Part shown: positions 26,376 to 34,740 of the stretch, piece after piece
How the letters are laid out: every line of letters begins with the position of its first letter
Position numbering within the stretch: the first letter of the stretch is position 1
From: Neorhizobium huautlense
GTDB taxonomy: Bacteria > Pseudomonadota > Alphaproteobacteria > Rhizobiales > Rhizobiaceae
Direction of reading: 5' to 3'
Assembly: GCF_030811685.1 (NCBI RefSeq)
Contig: NZ_JAUSRF010000015.1
Location: 1 to 64,000, forward strand
Length of the DNA: 64,000 bases
Translations under genes and position numbers: made by a program
The notes under the pieces: model-generated
Told to the model about the DNA's origin: nothing
The model's input: the letters and a program-made list of their open reading frames with translations, nothing else
Databases searched by the model: none

Positions 26376-27461
26376 TTATTTTAGCGAAATGATATGTTGA
26401 TCCCAGGCAACGTCATTCCGAGTGTCGTTGAAGTGGCCGTCATAGCTGGAAACGGCGATGCCTGATGGGGCAGGCGCAACGCCCGCTGCCTCGCGGACAA
26501 TCTCTTCGCGCAGGACCGCGCCGGTCTTGGCATCCAGTGTCACGGCCGCACCGCCGACAGGCGAGGTCAGGCCCACCAGTCCCTCGCGACGGTTCACGGC
26601 GATGGCGCCGACATAATTGCCGAGGCGAACGGTCGTTTCCTCCGGCAGGTCGAGAAGGGCGATATCCTCGCCCTTGGAAATCCAGCCGGCCAGCGGCGGC
26701 AATTCGTTGCGCGCCCCTTCCCATTGGCAGGCAAACCAGATGCGGCCATTGTCGGCGATGTCGAGATGGCGGGTGGACAGTTTTGAAAGCGATGGTGGCA
26801 GCGTGTGTTTCTGGATCAGCGCGCCGGTGCGGGCGTCCAAAAGAACCAGCGAGGGCTCCATATGGTCGAGATTGAGTTTGGTGCGGCCGAAATCCGGATG
26901 GGTTTCGATACCGCCATTGGCGATCACCAGCATGGCGCCATCGTCGGACACGGTCATGTCGTGCGTGCCGAGACCATACGCATCGAACTCCCCGATACGC
27001 TGGAAACGGTCGGTGGCGTCATAGATGCCGATCATGCCGCGATTGCCGTCAAAGTCGTTTTCGCTGGCGTAGAGACGAGAACCATCCGGGGAAAAATGGC
27101 CGTGGCCGTAAAAGTGCCGGCCTTCCGGGGCGGTGATGATGATCGGTTCGGCCTGTCGTGAGGCATCAAAAATCATCGCGAACGTGCCGGGGCGGCGGGC
27201 GAAAGCGACGGTACGACCGATGGCAGCGCTGTGGGCCAGACCATGGGCGCGGGCGGGCAGGGCGACACGATCGATGATCTCGCCGCGCTCGGAAACGGTG
27301 GCAATGCCGAAGGAGCCGTCGCGTGCGCGAAAACCGGAGGCATAGATGGCGTCAGTGCGCTCCAGCGCCCGCAGCGAACCGGGTGTCAGCGCGGCTGTAA
27401 AGGCTACGCCCGCAGCCTTCAGAAAATTGCGCCGATCGATGGTTTCGCCGCGCCAGACCAT
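26376..27461 (-). CDS. DUF1513 beta-propeller protein, Tat-exported, iron cluster
   Basis: 361 residues. The N-terminus has a twin-arginine-like signal, DRRNFLKAAGVAFTAAL (about 9-25), so export folded to the periplasm is likely. The rest fits a beta-propeller-like DUF1513 protein, with repeated GHGHFSPDGSRLYASEND-type blades and HPDFGRTKLNLDHMEPSL. It is the last gene of the imelysin/di-heme cluster, 3 nt after the second imelysin. Its molecular role is unknown. Conserved linkage implies a function with the periplasmic iron proteins. Confidence 0.85.
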   Translation of the reverse strand: MVWRGETIDRRNFLKAAGVAFTAALTPGSLRALERTDAIYASGFRARDGSFGIATVSERGEIIDRVALPARAHGLAHSAAIGRTVAFARRPGTFAMIFDASRQAEPIIITAPEGRHFYGHGHFSPDGSRLYASENDFDGNRGMIGIYDATDRFQRIGEFDAYGLGTHDMTVSDDGAMLVIANGGIETHPDFGRTKLNLDHMEPSLVLLDARTGALIQKHTLPPSLSKLSTRHLDIADNGRIWFACQWEGARNELPPLAGWISKGEDIALLDLPEETTVRLGNYVGAIAVNRREGLVGLTSPVGGAAVTLDAKTGAVLREEIVREAAGVAPAPSGIAVSSYDGHFNDTRNDVAWDQHIISLK

Positions 27462-27464
27462 GGT

Positions 27465-28565
27465 TCAGTCGCCGTCAGCGAAGGAAAAACCGGAGCTGAG
27501 GCCGATCGCGCCGCCATAACCGTCGTTCAGTTTGGCGATGACGTCCTTCCCCTCGGCGAGCAGCACATCGAGTTTTTGGCGCTCGCGCTCATCGGCCACG
27601 GCCTTTTCGAGGTCATTCGTTACGCTGCCGGCCGTTGTCGCCATCGCCGTCAGTTGCTTGTCGATCGCGGCCACGACCGGCTTGTCCTTTTCCGGCAGAA
27701 GATCGACCATTTTGGATGTCGCGAGCAGTGTCTTCAGACCCTCGATATTGGCAATGATGGACGGCCATGTGTTTTGAGAGCGCCAGAATAGCGCCTGTTT
27801 GGGAAACTTTGCCTTGTCCGGTCCCTTGTAAAAGGTTTCGATGCGCTGGTCGCGCACGGCTTCCGCCCCGTGCACGAGAATGCCGAGCAGTGCCGTCATC
27901 GCTTCGCCGCCGGTGCGGAAGGCCGGGTTGTCGGGGCCGGGCTCTTCCCAGGCTTTCTGGATGCCGTCGGGCGCGTCCCAGATGCCGGAAACTTCTTCGG
28001 CCACATTGGCGATATTGCCGGCGACTGCGGCGGCATACCGGCAACGAAAACTGTCTTTCTCCGCGGTCGCCAATGTCTGTGCATCGGTGCCGAACAACAG
28101 ATATTCCAGTGCGCCAAGACCTTGGGTCGCCACGCTCTTGGTGCCCAGTGTTTTCGGGTCTGTCGCGGTCTCGTCAGATTTTGAAAGCACGGCCTGCACC
28201 TGTTTTAGACCCGTGCTTTTGCGGTCGGGATAAAACAGGATGCGTTCAAAGCGGTTCTGCTCGATGATCGGCCCGGTGCGGACGATCTCGATATGCGCCC
28301 AGCTTTTGGCCGTGTTGCGAAACGAATCTTGCGCCGCCTTGTAATTGGCGTCCGAAGGTTCGGCACACAGCGCCCCAACCACCTTGGTCGTGGATGCGGC
28401 AGATGCGGCAAAGGCATCGTAACCCGGCTTGATGAACCCATCGACCGCCGCCGTCATCACTGCCTTCACCTTGGCCTCGGGCAGGGTCACCGCCGGGGCG
28501 GGTTCCTGCGCCAAAACGGCGGCCGGCATCAGGAGGGCAAGGCTGGCAATGAGGGTTTTGCGCAT
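27465..28565 (-). CDS. imelysin-family (M75) periplasmic protein, second paralogue
   Basis: 366 residues from ATG 28565, which shares one base with the stop of the upstream gene (TAATG). It has a Sec signal peptide of about 20 residues. Imelysin-like helical domain: the motif that in the family reads GxHxxE is here GLGALE (149-154), so the histidine is replaced by glycine while the glutamate is kept. Imelysins are implicated in bacterial iron uptake. Despite the M75 label, peptidase activity is doubtful. It is probably the partner of the canonical imelysin two genes upstream. Confidence 0.9.
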   Translation of the reverse strand: MRKTLIASLALLMPAAVLAQEPAPAVTLPEAKVKAVMTAAVDGFIKPGYDAFAASAASTTKVVGALCAEPSDANYKAAQDSFRNTAKSWAHIEIVRTGPIIEQNRFERILFYPDRKSTGLKQVQAVLSKSDETATDPKTLGTKSVATQGLGALEYLLFGTDAQTLATAEKDSFRCRYAAAVAGNIANVAEEVSGIWDAPDGIQKAWEEPGPDNPAFRTGGEAMTALLGILVHGAEAVRDQRIETFYKGPDKAKFPKQALFWRSQNTWPSIIANIEGLKTLLATSKMVDLLPEKDKPVVAAIDKQLTAMATTAGSVTNDLEKAVADERERQKLDVLLAEGKDVIAKLNDGYGGAIGLSSGFSFADGD

Positions 28566-30133
28566 TAAAGCGACTCCAGGAAGGTGATGAGGGCTTGGCG
28601 ATCGTGTTTCGGCAAGCCGGCAAAGGCGTCGCGCGCGATCTGCGCCTCGCCGCCGTGCCAGAGAACCGCTTCGGTCAGGTTTCTCGCGCGACCATCGTGC
28701 AGGAAGAACGTGTGGTTGTTGACGGTTTTCGTCAAGCCGATGCCCCAGAGCGGTTGGGTGCGCCATTCGCGGCCATCGGCATCGCCCACCTGCTGGCCAT
28801 CGGCGAGGCCTTCGCCCATGTCGTGCAGTAGAAAATCGGAATAGGGCCAGATCAGCTGGAACGCCTGCGCCTTGTTGCCGGCATCGCGCCGTGTGACGAA
28901 TTTCGGCGTGTGGCAGCCGGTGCAGCCGGATGTGTAGAACATTTCCTTGCCGCGCAGAACGGTCGGGTTGTCGATGTCGCGGCGGGCCGGCACGGCCAGA
29001 TTTTCGGAATAGAAGGTGACGAGATCCATCACCGGGTCCGGTGCTTCGGTCGGTCCCAGGCGTTCCTGCACGCCGGTCGGCAGTGTCAGGCATTTGGTCT
29101 GAGCCTGCGTGCAATCGCCGAAATCGCGCGGTGCATCCGGCGTCGAAATGCCGAGATCGCCGGCAAAGGCGGAGGAAGTCTGGTCGCGGATCGAGGCATT
29201 TTGTGCCTTGAAGCCGAAACGGCCGAGTTTCAGCTCACTGGTTCGGTGATCGCGCACGAAAGCCGGCTTGCCGGATATGCCGTCCTCGTTTTTGTCGTCC
29301 GGGTCGGCATTGGCGAGGATATCCGCCTCATGGATGGCCTGCACCAGTCCGAGCCCGATCATCGGTGGCGAAACGCGCGGCGACAGTGTCGTGTCGGGAT
29401 GCATCGGTCCGTAACCCAGATCGGAGACGGAATAGGTCGGCTTCCGCAGCGAGATTTTTTCGCCACCCGCCAACTCCACCGGGATTTCTTCGTAATTGAC
29501 CACCATCCGGCCTTCGATGGCCAGATCCTGAACGGCAAGGTCCTGCAACTGTTCGCCATAGACCGGATCGGGAAAGTTCAGCACCTTGCGCTCGGCGACC
29601 GCTGTCTTTTCGGCCTCGGTTTTCGCCGGTCGCGCCAGCCTCAAGAACATCGAGGTGGCATCCGGCGCGCCTTCCGGCGGATGGCCGCGACCATCCTTGA
29701 GGTGACAGCTCTGACAGCCGCGTGCGTTGAACAGCGGGCCAAGCCCATCGGATGCCTGTGTCGAAGAGGGGGCTGCCACCCACAGCTTGGTGAACAACGC
29801 ATTGCCCAGCTTGAACGTTTCCTCCTCCTGAAAGGTCAGGTTGGTGGAGAAATGCGAAAAGATATTGCCGTTGACGGTGGCCTTGGTGGTGGCAGCCCCG
29901 CCCTGCATGGTCTCGAACTGTTCGGGTTTTGAAAAGTCGTCGGTCGGCCGGGTAACGGTTGCCACCCGTTTGCGATCTTTTGGCGTGAGATCGGTTCGTT
30001 CCTGCGGCATGGCAGGGATGTCTGCGGCAGGCGCGTCCTGCGCGGAAACGTTCGAAGTCGCGAGGGGCGACAAAAAGAGGGGCGCACCGAAAAGGATCGG
30101 CAGCACCAGCAGCAATGCCCTCGACGTCTTCAT
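28565..30133 (-). CDS. di-heme oxidoreductase (DHOR, DUF1111) family cytochrome c
   Basis: 522 residues from ATG 30133 (the frame is open to 30190). The signal peptide is about 1-31 (cleavage near VSA-QD). It has two CXXCH haem c sites, CQSCH (140-144) and CTGCH (404-408), plus the family's GLGPLFNARGCQSCH entry and the late DLLLHDMGEGLAD-type segment. It would carry two covalent haems in the periplasm. Family members are annotated as thiol oxidoreductases, but the substrate is unproven. Sitting between two imelysin genes, it may handle the redox state of iron during uptake. Confidence 0.92.
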   Translation of the reverse strand: MKTSRALLLVLPILFGAPLFLSPLATSNVSAQDAPAADIPAMPQERTDLTPKDRKRVATVTRPTDDFSKPEQFETMQGGAATTKATVNGNIFSHFSTNLTFQEEETFKLGNALFTKLWVAAPSSTQASDGLGPLFNARGCQSCHLKDGRGHPPEGAPDATSMFLRLARPAKTEAEKTAVAERKVLNFPDPVYGEQLQDLAVQDLAIEGRMVVNYEEIPVELAGGEKISLRKPTYSVSDLGYGPMHPDTTLSPRVSPPMIGLGLVQAIHEADILANADPDDKNEDGISGKPAFVRDHRTSELKLGRFGFKAQNASIRDQTSSAFAGDLGISTPDAPRDFGDCTQAQTKCLTLPTGVQERLGPTEAPDPVMDLVTFYSENLAVPARRDIDNPTVLRGKEMFYTSGCTGCHTPKFVTRRDAGNKAQAFQLIWPYSDFLLHDMGEGLADGQQVGDADGREWRTQPLWGIGLTKTVNNHTFFLHDGRARNLTEAVLWHGGEAQIARDAFAGLPKHDRQALITFLESL

Positions 30134-30224
30134 GGAACGAAACTCACATAATGGGGTGGATCGCGGCAGAACGCGCATGGCGGCGAACAATTCGCCTCAT
30201 GCGGGCACGATCCGACATTTTTGC

Positions 30225-30257
30225 GGCATCCGCGACATGCGTTTTGTCGCGGATGCC
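30225..30257 (-). terminator. strong intercistronic hairpin (13-bp stem), attenuator or mRNA stabiliser
   Basis: 13-bp perfect inverted repeat (30225-30237 GGCATCCGCGACA, 30245-30257 its complement) with a 7-nt loop, in the 139-nt gap between the first imelysin and the di-heme gene. No T-run follows on the minus strand. Partial attenuation or protection of the first cistron is therefore more likely than full termination. Confidence 0.55.
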
Positions 30258-30272
30258 AAAGTTTTTGGCCTC

Positions 30273-31532
30273 TTATTTGAAGACGGCGTCCGGGTTGTCG
30301 AGGCTGTCGGAACCTTCGAGCGAGACCGAGCCGAGGTCGAGTGCGGTGATGACGCGTTCGATCGTCTTGGTCTGGTCGATCAGGCCGTCGATCGCCTTCT
30401 GCACGACGGCGTTGCCTTCCTTGTTGCCGTCACCGATCATCTGGTCATAAGCCTCGCCGCCCTTGGCACGGTCTGCCATGGCGTTCATGGCGACAAGCGT
30501 CGCGTCCAGCTTGCCGGTCATCTCGGTGTCGAGCTTGGCATCCTTGGCTTTCACCAGATCCGAGAGCGACGGACCTGTCAGTTTGGTGCCATCAACGCGG
30601 GTGTAATTGCCGGTATAGGCGGCAGCGATGCCGACAGCGTCGTTCAGATGCGAGGCGTGGGTGTTGTCGGAGAAGCAATCATGCTCTTCTTCCGGATCAT
30701 GCAGCAGCAGGCCGAGTTTCATGCGTTCGCCGGCGAGTTCACCATAGGAGAGTGAACCCATGCCGGTCAGGATGGCGGTGAGGCCGGCCTTCGGATTGGC
30801 CTCGACATTTTTGGTGGCTTCGCCGCCCGGTGCCCAGGCATCGACCATTTCCTGCAGATCCTTGATCAGCAGTGTCGATGCTGCCTTCAAATATTCGCCG
30901 CGGCGGTCGCAATTGCCATTGGTGCAATTGGCCTTGTCATAGTCGGTGTAAGGGCGCTCACCGGCGCCGGCTTCCGTGCCATGCAGATCCTGGCCCCAGA
31001 GCAGAAACTCGATGGCGTGGTAACCGGTCGCTACATTGGCCTCGACCTCGCCGGCTTCCTGCAGGCTTTCCAAGAGTTCCGGGGTGATCTTCTTGGCGTC
31101 GATCGTTTCGCCGTTCACCGTCAGCGTCGGATGGCCGATGATGTTTGCGGTGTAATAGGCGTTGGAATCGCTTTCCGTGCCATAGGAGGCGTCGACATAA
31201 TCGATCAGGCCTTCATCCAGCGGCCAGGCATTCACCTTGCCTTCCCAGTCATCGACCAGCGGATTGCCGAAACGATAGACTTCGCTCTGCTGGTAAGGCA
31301 CGCGTGCCGCGATCCAGGCTTCGCGCGCCGCCTTCAGCGTATCGGCGCTCGGCTTGGCGATCAGCGCGTCGATGGCGGCATCCAGCGCCTTGGCTGTCGT
31401 CAGCGAATCTTCGTATTTGGCATGCGCCACATCGGCGTAATGCTTGATCACGGCCGCAGGTTCTGTTGCGGCAAAGGCAGCGGAAGCGGAAAGCAGCGCG
31501 AAAGCGGCGCCGAGCAAGGTTTTGCGGATCAT
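30273..31532 (-). CDS. imelysin-family (M75) periplasmic iron-associated protein
   Basis: 419 residues from ATG 31532 (AGGAGGG, 5-nt spacing). The Sec signal peptide ends near AFA-AT (about residue 22). It has the canonical imelysin motif GYHAIE (170-175, His172 and Glu175) within the duplicated helical fold. NCTNGNCDRR adds two cysteines that may form a disulfide. Such proteins are iron-regulated and implicated in ferrous/ferric iron acquisition. It is the first gene of the four-gene cluster, with an ICE-like palindrome about 85 nt upstream. Confidence 0.92.
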   Translation of the reverse strand: MIRKTLLGAAFALLSASAAFAATEPAAVIKHYADVAHAKYEDSLTTAKALDAAIDALIAKPSADTLKAAREAWIAARVPYQQSEVYRFGNPLVDDWEGKVNAWPLDEGLIDYVDASYGTESDSNAYYTANIIGHPTLTVNGETIDAKKITPELLESLQEAGEVEANVATGYHAIEFLLWGQDLHGTEAGAGERPYTDYDKANCTNGNCDRRGEYLKAASTLLIKDLQEMVDAWAPGGEATKNVEANPKAGLTAILTGMGSLSYGELAGERMKLGLLLHDPEEEHDCFSDNTHASHLNDAVGIAAAYTGNYTRVDGTKLTGPSLSDLVKAKDAKLDTEMTGKLDATLVAMNAMADRAKGGEAYDQMIGDGNKEGNAVVQKAIDGLIDQTKTIERVITALDLGSVSLEGSDSLDNPDAVFK

Positions 31533-31614
31533 CGTCCCTCCTGATGCAGCCATTGCTCTCAAGGCTGCGAGAAACGTGTCATCGCGCTTTTTTTAACTTG
31601 TGTCAAACAATCTA

Positions 31615-31633
31615 GTTTGGAGTATTTCCAAAC
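31615..31633. promoter_or_regulatory. candidate iron-responsive operator (Irr/ICE-like palindrome)
   Basis: Perfect 7-bp inverted repeat GTTTGGA-N5-TCCAAAC. It compares well with the rhizobial iron control element, which has the form TTTAGAA-type half-sites facing TTCTAAA. It lies 83 nt upstream of the imelysin start, where promoter elements would be expected. Irr or another Fur-family regulator is the likely ligand. The assignment rests on pattern similarity only. Confidence 0.55.
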
Positions 31634-31644
31634 AACAGCATGTG

Positions 31645-31675
31645 CTTGAACGGCCTGTATTATCGGCCGTTCAAG
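31645..31675. terminator. hairpin between the rsmB-type gene and the iron cluster promoter
   Basis: 11-bp perfect inverted repeat CTTGAACGGCC (31645-31655) / GGCCGTTCAAG (31665-31675) with a 9-nt loop, 20 nt beyond the stop of the methyltransferase gene on the minus strand. It has no T-run. It probably marks the 3' end of that transcript. Confidence 0.5.
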
Positions 31676-31695
31676 CTATATTTCAGAGGCAGAAA

Positions 31696-32976
31696 TCAGC
31701 CTTTGCGGCGCATGCGGCAGAAGAAGAAGCCGTCCGTATCCGTCGACGCGGGCGTCAGCGTCAGTGTGGCATTGTCACGCGAATGCGGACGCGGAGCCTT
31801 TTCGCCGAACAGCGCATCCCAGGCCGGCGCTGCGGGCTCGATCGAAAACTCGGGATTGTTTTGCGCAAACCGCTTGGCTTGAAGATCGTTTTCTTCCGGC
31901 AGAACCGAACAGGTAACATAGATCAGCGTGCCGCCCGGCTTCACGTAAGCGGCAGCCTCGGCCAGCGCTTCCTGCTGTTGTCCCGTGCGTTCCTCGATAT
32001 TCTTCTGTGTCAGCCGCCATTTGGTGTCGGGGCGGCGGCGCCATGTGCCGGTGCCGGTGCAGGGCGCATCGACAAGCACGGTATCGAGCTTTTGCCTGAG
32101 GTTCTCCATGCGGCGCACATCGTCATGCACCTGCGCATTACGCACGCCGGCGCGCTTCAGGCGCTCGATGATCGGCGCCAGACGCTTGCGGTCGGTGTCA
32201 TAGGCGTGGATCTGCCCCTTGTTATGCATGGCAGCCGACATGGCGAGTGTCTTGCCACCGCCGCCGGCGCAATAATCCAGCACCTGCGCACCCTCGGCCG
32301 GCATGACCAGATCGGCAACGATCTGCGAGCCTTCGTCCTGAACCTCGAACCAGCCTTTCTGGAACGAAAGCTCGGCGGTGACGTTGGGTAGACGTGACGG
32401 GCCTTCACCGGCGGCGATGCGCACGCCGTTTCGAGCGATCGGAGATGCGGTCGCGCCTGAGCGGTCGAGTGCCTTCACCACCTTGTCGCGCGACGCCTTC
32501 AATGTGTTGGCGCGCAGATCAAGGGTCGGGCGCCCAGCCAGCGCCTTGGCCTCGCTAAGCCACTCCTCGCCGAAACCGGCTTCGAAGGATGGCTGAACCC
32601 AGTCGGGAATATCACCCTGCACATGCAGCGGCGCGTCGGCAAGGTCGCGAGAGAGAAGTGGCGCGAAGGAAGGCAGTGCCGGTGCGAACTTGTCGTCTTC
32701 CAGCTCTGTCGCCAGCGTCTCGGGTGTAAAACCCCACTGGCGGATCAGAACTGCGAAGGCAAGTGCGGTCGGGCTGTCGTCTTCCATCAGCCAGGCATGC
32801 GACAGGCGCATGCGCAGCGCGTCATAAACGATATTGCCGATCGCGGCGCGGTCGCCTGATCCGGCAAACCGATGGGCAAGGCCCCAGTCCTTGAGGGCAT
32901 CGGCGACAGGGCGCCTGCGCGCCTCGATGTCGGCCAGTACTTCAATTGCCCCGGCTACTCGTCCGCCCAGTCGCAT
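31696..32976 (-). CDS. rsmB: RsmB/NOL1-family rRNA (cytosine-5) methyltransferase
   Basis: 426 residues. It has an N-terminal NusB-like RNA-binding region (about 1-135) and a C-terminal Rossmann methyltransferase. SAM motif I is VLDYCAGGGGKTLA. The two cysteines of the m5C mechanism are in DAPCTGTGTWRRRPD (motif IV) and YVTCSVLPEEN (motif VI). The expected reaction is SAM-dependent methylation of C967 of 16S rRNA or an equivalent site. The N-terminus is shorter and more divergent than E. coli RsmB, so the exact target is inferred. It is monocistronic. Confidence 0.88.
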   Translation of the reverse strand: MRLGGRVAGAIEVLADIEARRRPVADALKDWGLAHRFAGSGDRAAIGNIVYDALRMRLSHAWLMEDDSPTALAFAVLIRQWGFTPETLATELEDDKFAPALPSFAPLLSRDLADAPLHVQGDIPDWVQPSFEAGFGEEWLSEAKALAGRPTLDLRANTLKASRDKVVKALDRSGATASPIARNGVRIAAGEGPSRLPNVTAELSFQKGWFEVQDEGSQIVADLVMPAEGAQVLDYCAGGGGKTLAMSAAMHNKGQIHAYDTDRKRLAPIIERLKRAGVRNAQVHDDVRRMENLRQKLDTVLVDAPCTGTGTWRRRPDTKWRLTQKNIEERTGQQQEALAEAAAYVKPGGTLIYVTCSVLPEENDLQAKRFAQNNPEFSIEPAAPAWDALFGEKAPRPHSRDNATLTLTPASTDTDGFFFCRMRRKG

Positions 32977-33068
32977 CTCAAACTCCGTATCGGTTGAACC
33001 CGTATGCGCGGGGTCCTATCGGGGTTTGAGCGACAGGGCAAGAGGAGGTCACAAGACTGACTGATGGA

Positions 33069-33473
33069 TCAGCCTTCCTTGGCACCCTTGGCCGCGACTT
33101 TCTGGTTGCCGCCATCAACGATCTGGTAGCAGACCTGGGCGGTGCCGGAATTGACCATGCCGATGTTCTTGGCGGCGGCCTTGGAAACGTCGATGATGCG
33201 GCCACGGATGAACGGGCCACGGTCGTTGATGCGAACAACAACGCTTTTGCCGTTGCGCTTGTTGGTCACCAGAACCTTGGTGCCGAACGGCAGCGAGCGA
33301 TGGGCGGCGGTCATCAGGCTGGCGTTCATGCGTTCACCGGATGCGGTTTTGGAGGTGAGCGCATACCAGGAGGCATGTCCGCAACCGGGCGCAGCATTTG
33401 CCTGCGCGGCACCGAGACAGCTGATAGCAGCCACGGCAGCTGCGATGGAAAGTGAGCGTCGGACGAAGTTCAA
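33069..33473 (-). CDS. RlpA-like double-psi beta-barrel protein
   Basis: 134 residues. The only plausible start is TTG at 33473, because the frame has no ATG before the signal peptide (NFVRRSLSIAAAVAAISC..., cleavage near ANA-AP) and an in-frame TAG lies upstream. The domain has GHASWYA, KTASGERMN, TAAHRSLPFGTKVLVTN, VVVRINDRGPF and the IDVSKAAA run of RlpA. RlpA enzymes are lytic transglycosylases that act on denuded glycan at septa. This one lacks a lipobox and the SPOR domain, so it would be a free periplasmic, minimal form. Two cysteines are retained. Confidence 0.85.
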   Translation of the reverse strand: MNFVRRSLSIAAAVAAISCLGAAQANAAPGCGHASWYALTSKTASGERMNASLMTAAHRSLPFGTKVLVTNKRNGKSVVVRINDRGPFIRGRIIDVSKAAAKNIGMVNSGTAQVCYQIVDGGNQKVAAKGAKEG

Positions 33474-33867
33474 ATCGGAGTATCCCCAGTGGTCGAAGAG
33501 CCGCTCTTGCGGTGGGGAACGCTAAGGCAGGGCCAAAAAAGGCGAAAAAGTGGGCTTTTTGATCACGGAATATTTCATCCGTTAACGTGCGTGATGAATC
33601 TGCAGGTTGCCAAATCGTTAACGGACACGCAAGAATCGCAGTAAAATCAGTAAAAACCGCAAAACTATTCCGCTTGTCGTGGCGCTGTCACAGTGATCAC
33701 AAAAATCGCGAAAAAAATTTTGCGCGGCAGTGATTTTGACTGCCCTATTTGCGGAATTTTTGTGAGGCGCTGCCCATCTTCTTAAGAATTTATGACCTCA
33801 CACGTGGCCTTGGTAGGAAATTTCATCCGTTCTTGCGGCTTTTACGGAGCGTCTTCCCGGCGACAGG
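33474..33867. other. AT-rich intergenic region (394 bp)
   Basis: Upstream region of the RlpA-like gene. It is noticeably more AT-rich than its surroundings, especially 33590-33800, with several A-runs (for example around 33711) and a small hairpin GGCAGT-N7-ACTGCC at about 33727-33745. No frame has a ribosome-binding site and coding composition. It should contain the rlpA promoter and the 3' end of the SDR transcript is at its right edge; its length suggests extra regulation or a small RNA, but I see no clear terminator. Confidence 0.45.
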
Positions 33868-34740
33868 TCAGCCTTTCCAGCGGCCAGAAAACCAAAGCTC
33901 CGACAGCGATGTACGGTAATCGCGATGCTGAAATTGAAATCCAAGGTTGCATATGGCGGCATTGGAGATGCGTTTGTTGTCGCCATAGAACGAGCGCGCC
34001 ATCGGCCGCATTTCCGCAGTTTCGAATGCCTGTTCCGGCGGCGGCTCCACGCCCATCAGGCGGGCTGCTTCCGTCACGACATCCTGCGGCGGCGCGGGTT
34101 CGTTGTCAGTGATGTTGAAGATGCCGCCGGTCTTCGATGAGGCGAGAAACCGTGTCGCGCCGGCAATGTCTTCGACGCGGATGCGATTAAAAACCTGGTC
34201 TTTCTTGATGATGCGATGCGCCGTGCCTCGGGCGAGATTGACGAAGGCATTGCGGCCGGGACCGTAGATGCCGGCCAGCCGAAGAATGGCGACCGGAATA
34301 TCGGCTGCCTGTCCCGCCTCCTGCCATGCCCGTTCGGCAGCGACACGCTCCAGCGCGCGTGCCGATTTCGGGTGGCAGGGCGTCGTCTCATCCACCCAGG
34401 CGCCGTCATGATTGCCGTAAACGCCGACGGTCGACAGATAACCGACCCAGGTGAGCGCCGGAAACCATTTTTCCAGATCGCGTCCGGTCAGGCGCAAAAC
34501 GCTGTCGCCTTCGGCGCCGGGCGGGATGGACTGGACAAGATGCGTGGTCGTGCGCATGGCGCGGCGCAGCTCGGGAGAGAATACCTCTCCATTATATATA
34601 TAAGGAGTGATGCCGCGGCCGCCGAGTTCGGCAAGTTTGTCGGCGCTGCGTGTCGTGCCGGCCGCCGCCTTGCCATGGGCGAGAATGTTTGCGCCGATCG
34701 CCTGCCCGGAATAACCCGCACCAAAGACCAGCACCTGCAT
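33868..34740 (-). CDS. NAD(P)-dependent SDR-like protein (YeeZ-type epimerase fold)
   Basis: 290 residues from ATG 34740, whose ATG shares a base with the queG stop (TGATG). It is an extended SDR fold: QVLVFGAGYSGQAIG is the N-terminal dinucleotide-binding loop. YLSTVGVYGNHDGAWVDE supplies the family's STVGVYG substrate region, and LRLAGIYGPGRN follows. Such YeeZ-like proteins are widespread and the substrate is unknown. It is the last gene of a GST-queG-SDR operon. Confidence 0.85.
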   Translation of the reverse strand: MQVLVFGAGYSGQAIGANILAHGKAAAGTTRSADKLAELGGRGITPYIYNGEVFSPELRRAMRTTTHLVQSIPPGAEGDSVLRLTGRDLEKWFPALTWVGYLSTVGVYGNHDGAWVDETTPCHPKSARALERVAAERAWQEAGQAADIPVAILRLAGIYGPGRNAFVNLARGTAHRIIKKDQVFNRIRVEDIAGATRFLASSKTGGIFNITDNEPAPPQDVVTEAARLMGVEPPPEQAFETAEMRPMARSFYGDNKRISNAAICNLGFQFQHRDYRTSLSELWFSGRWKG

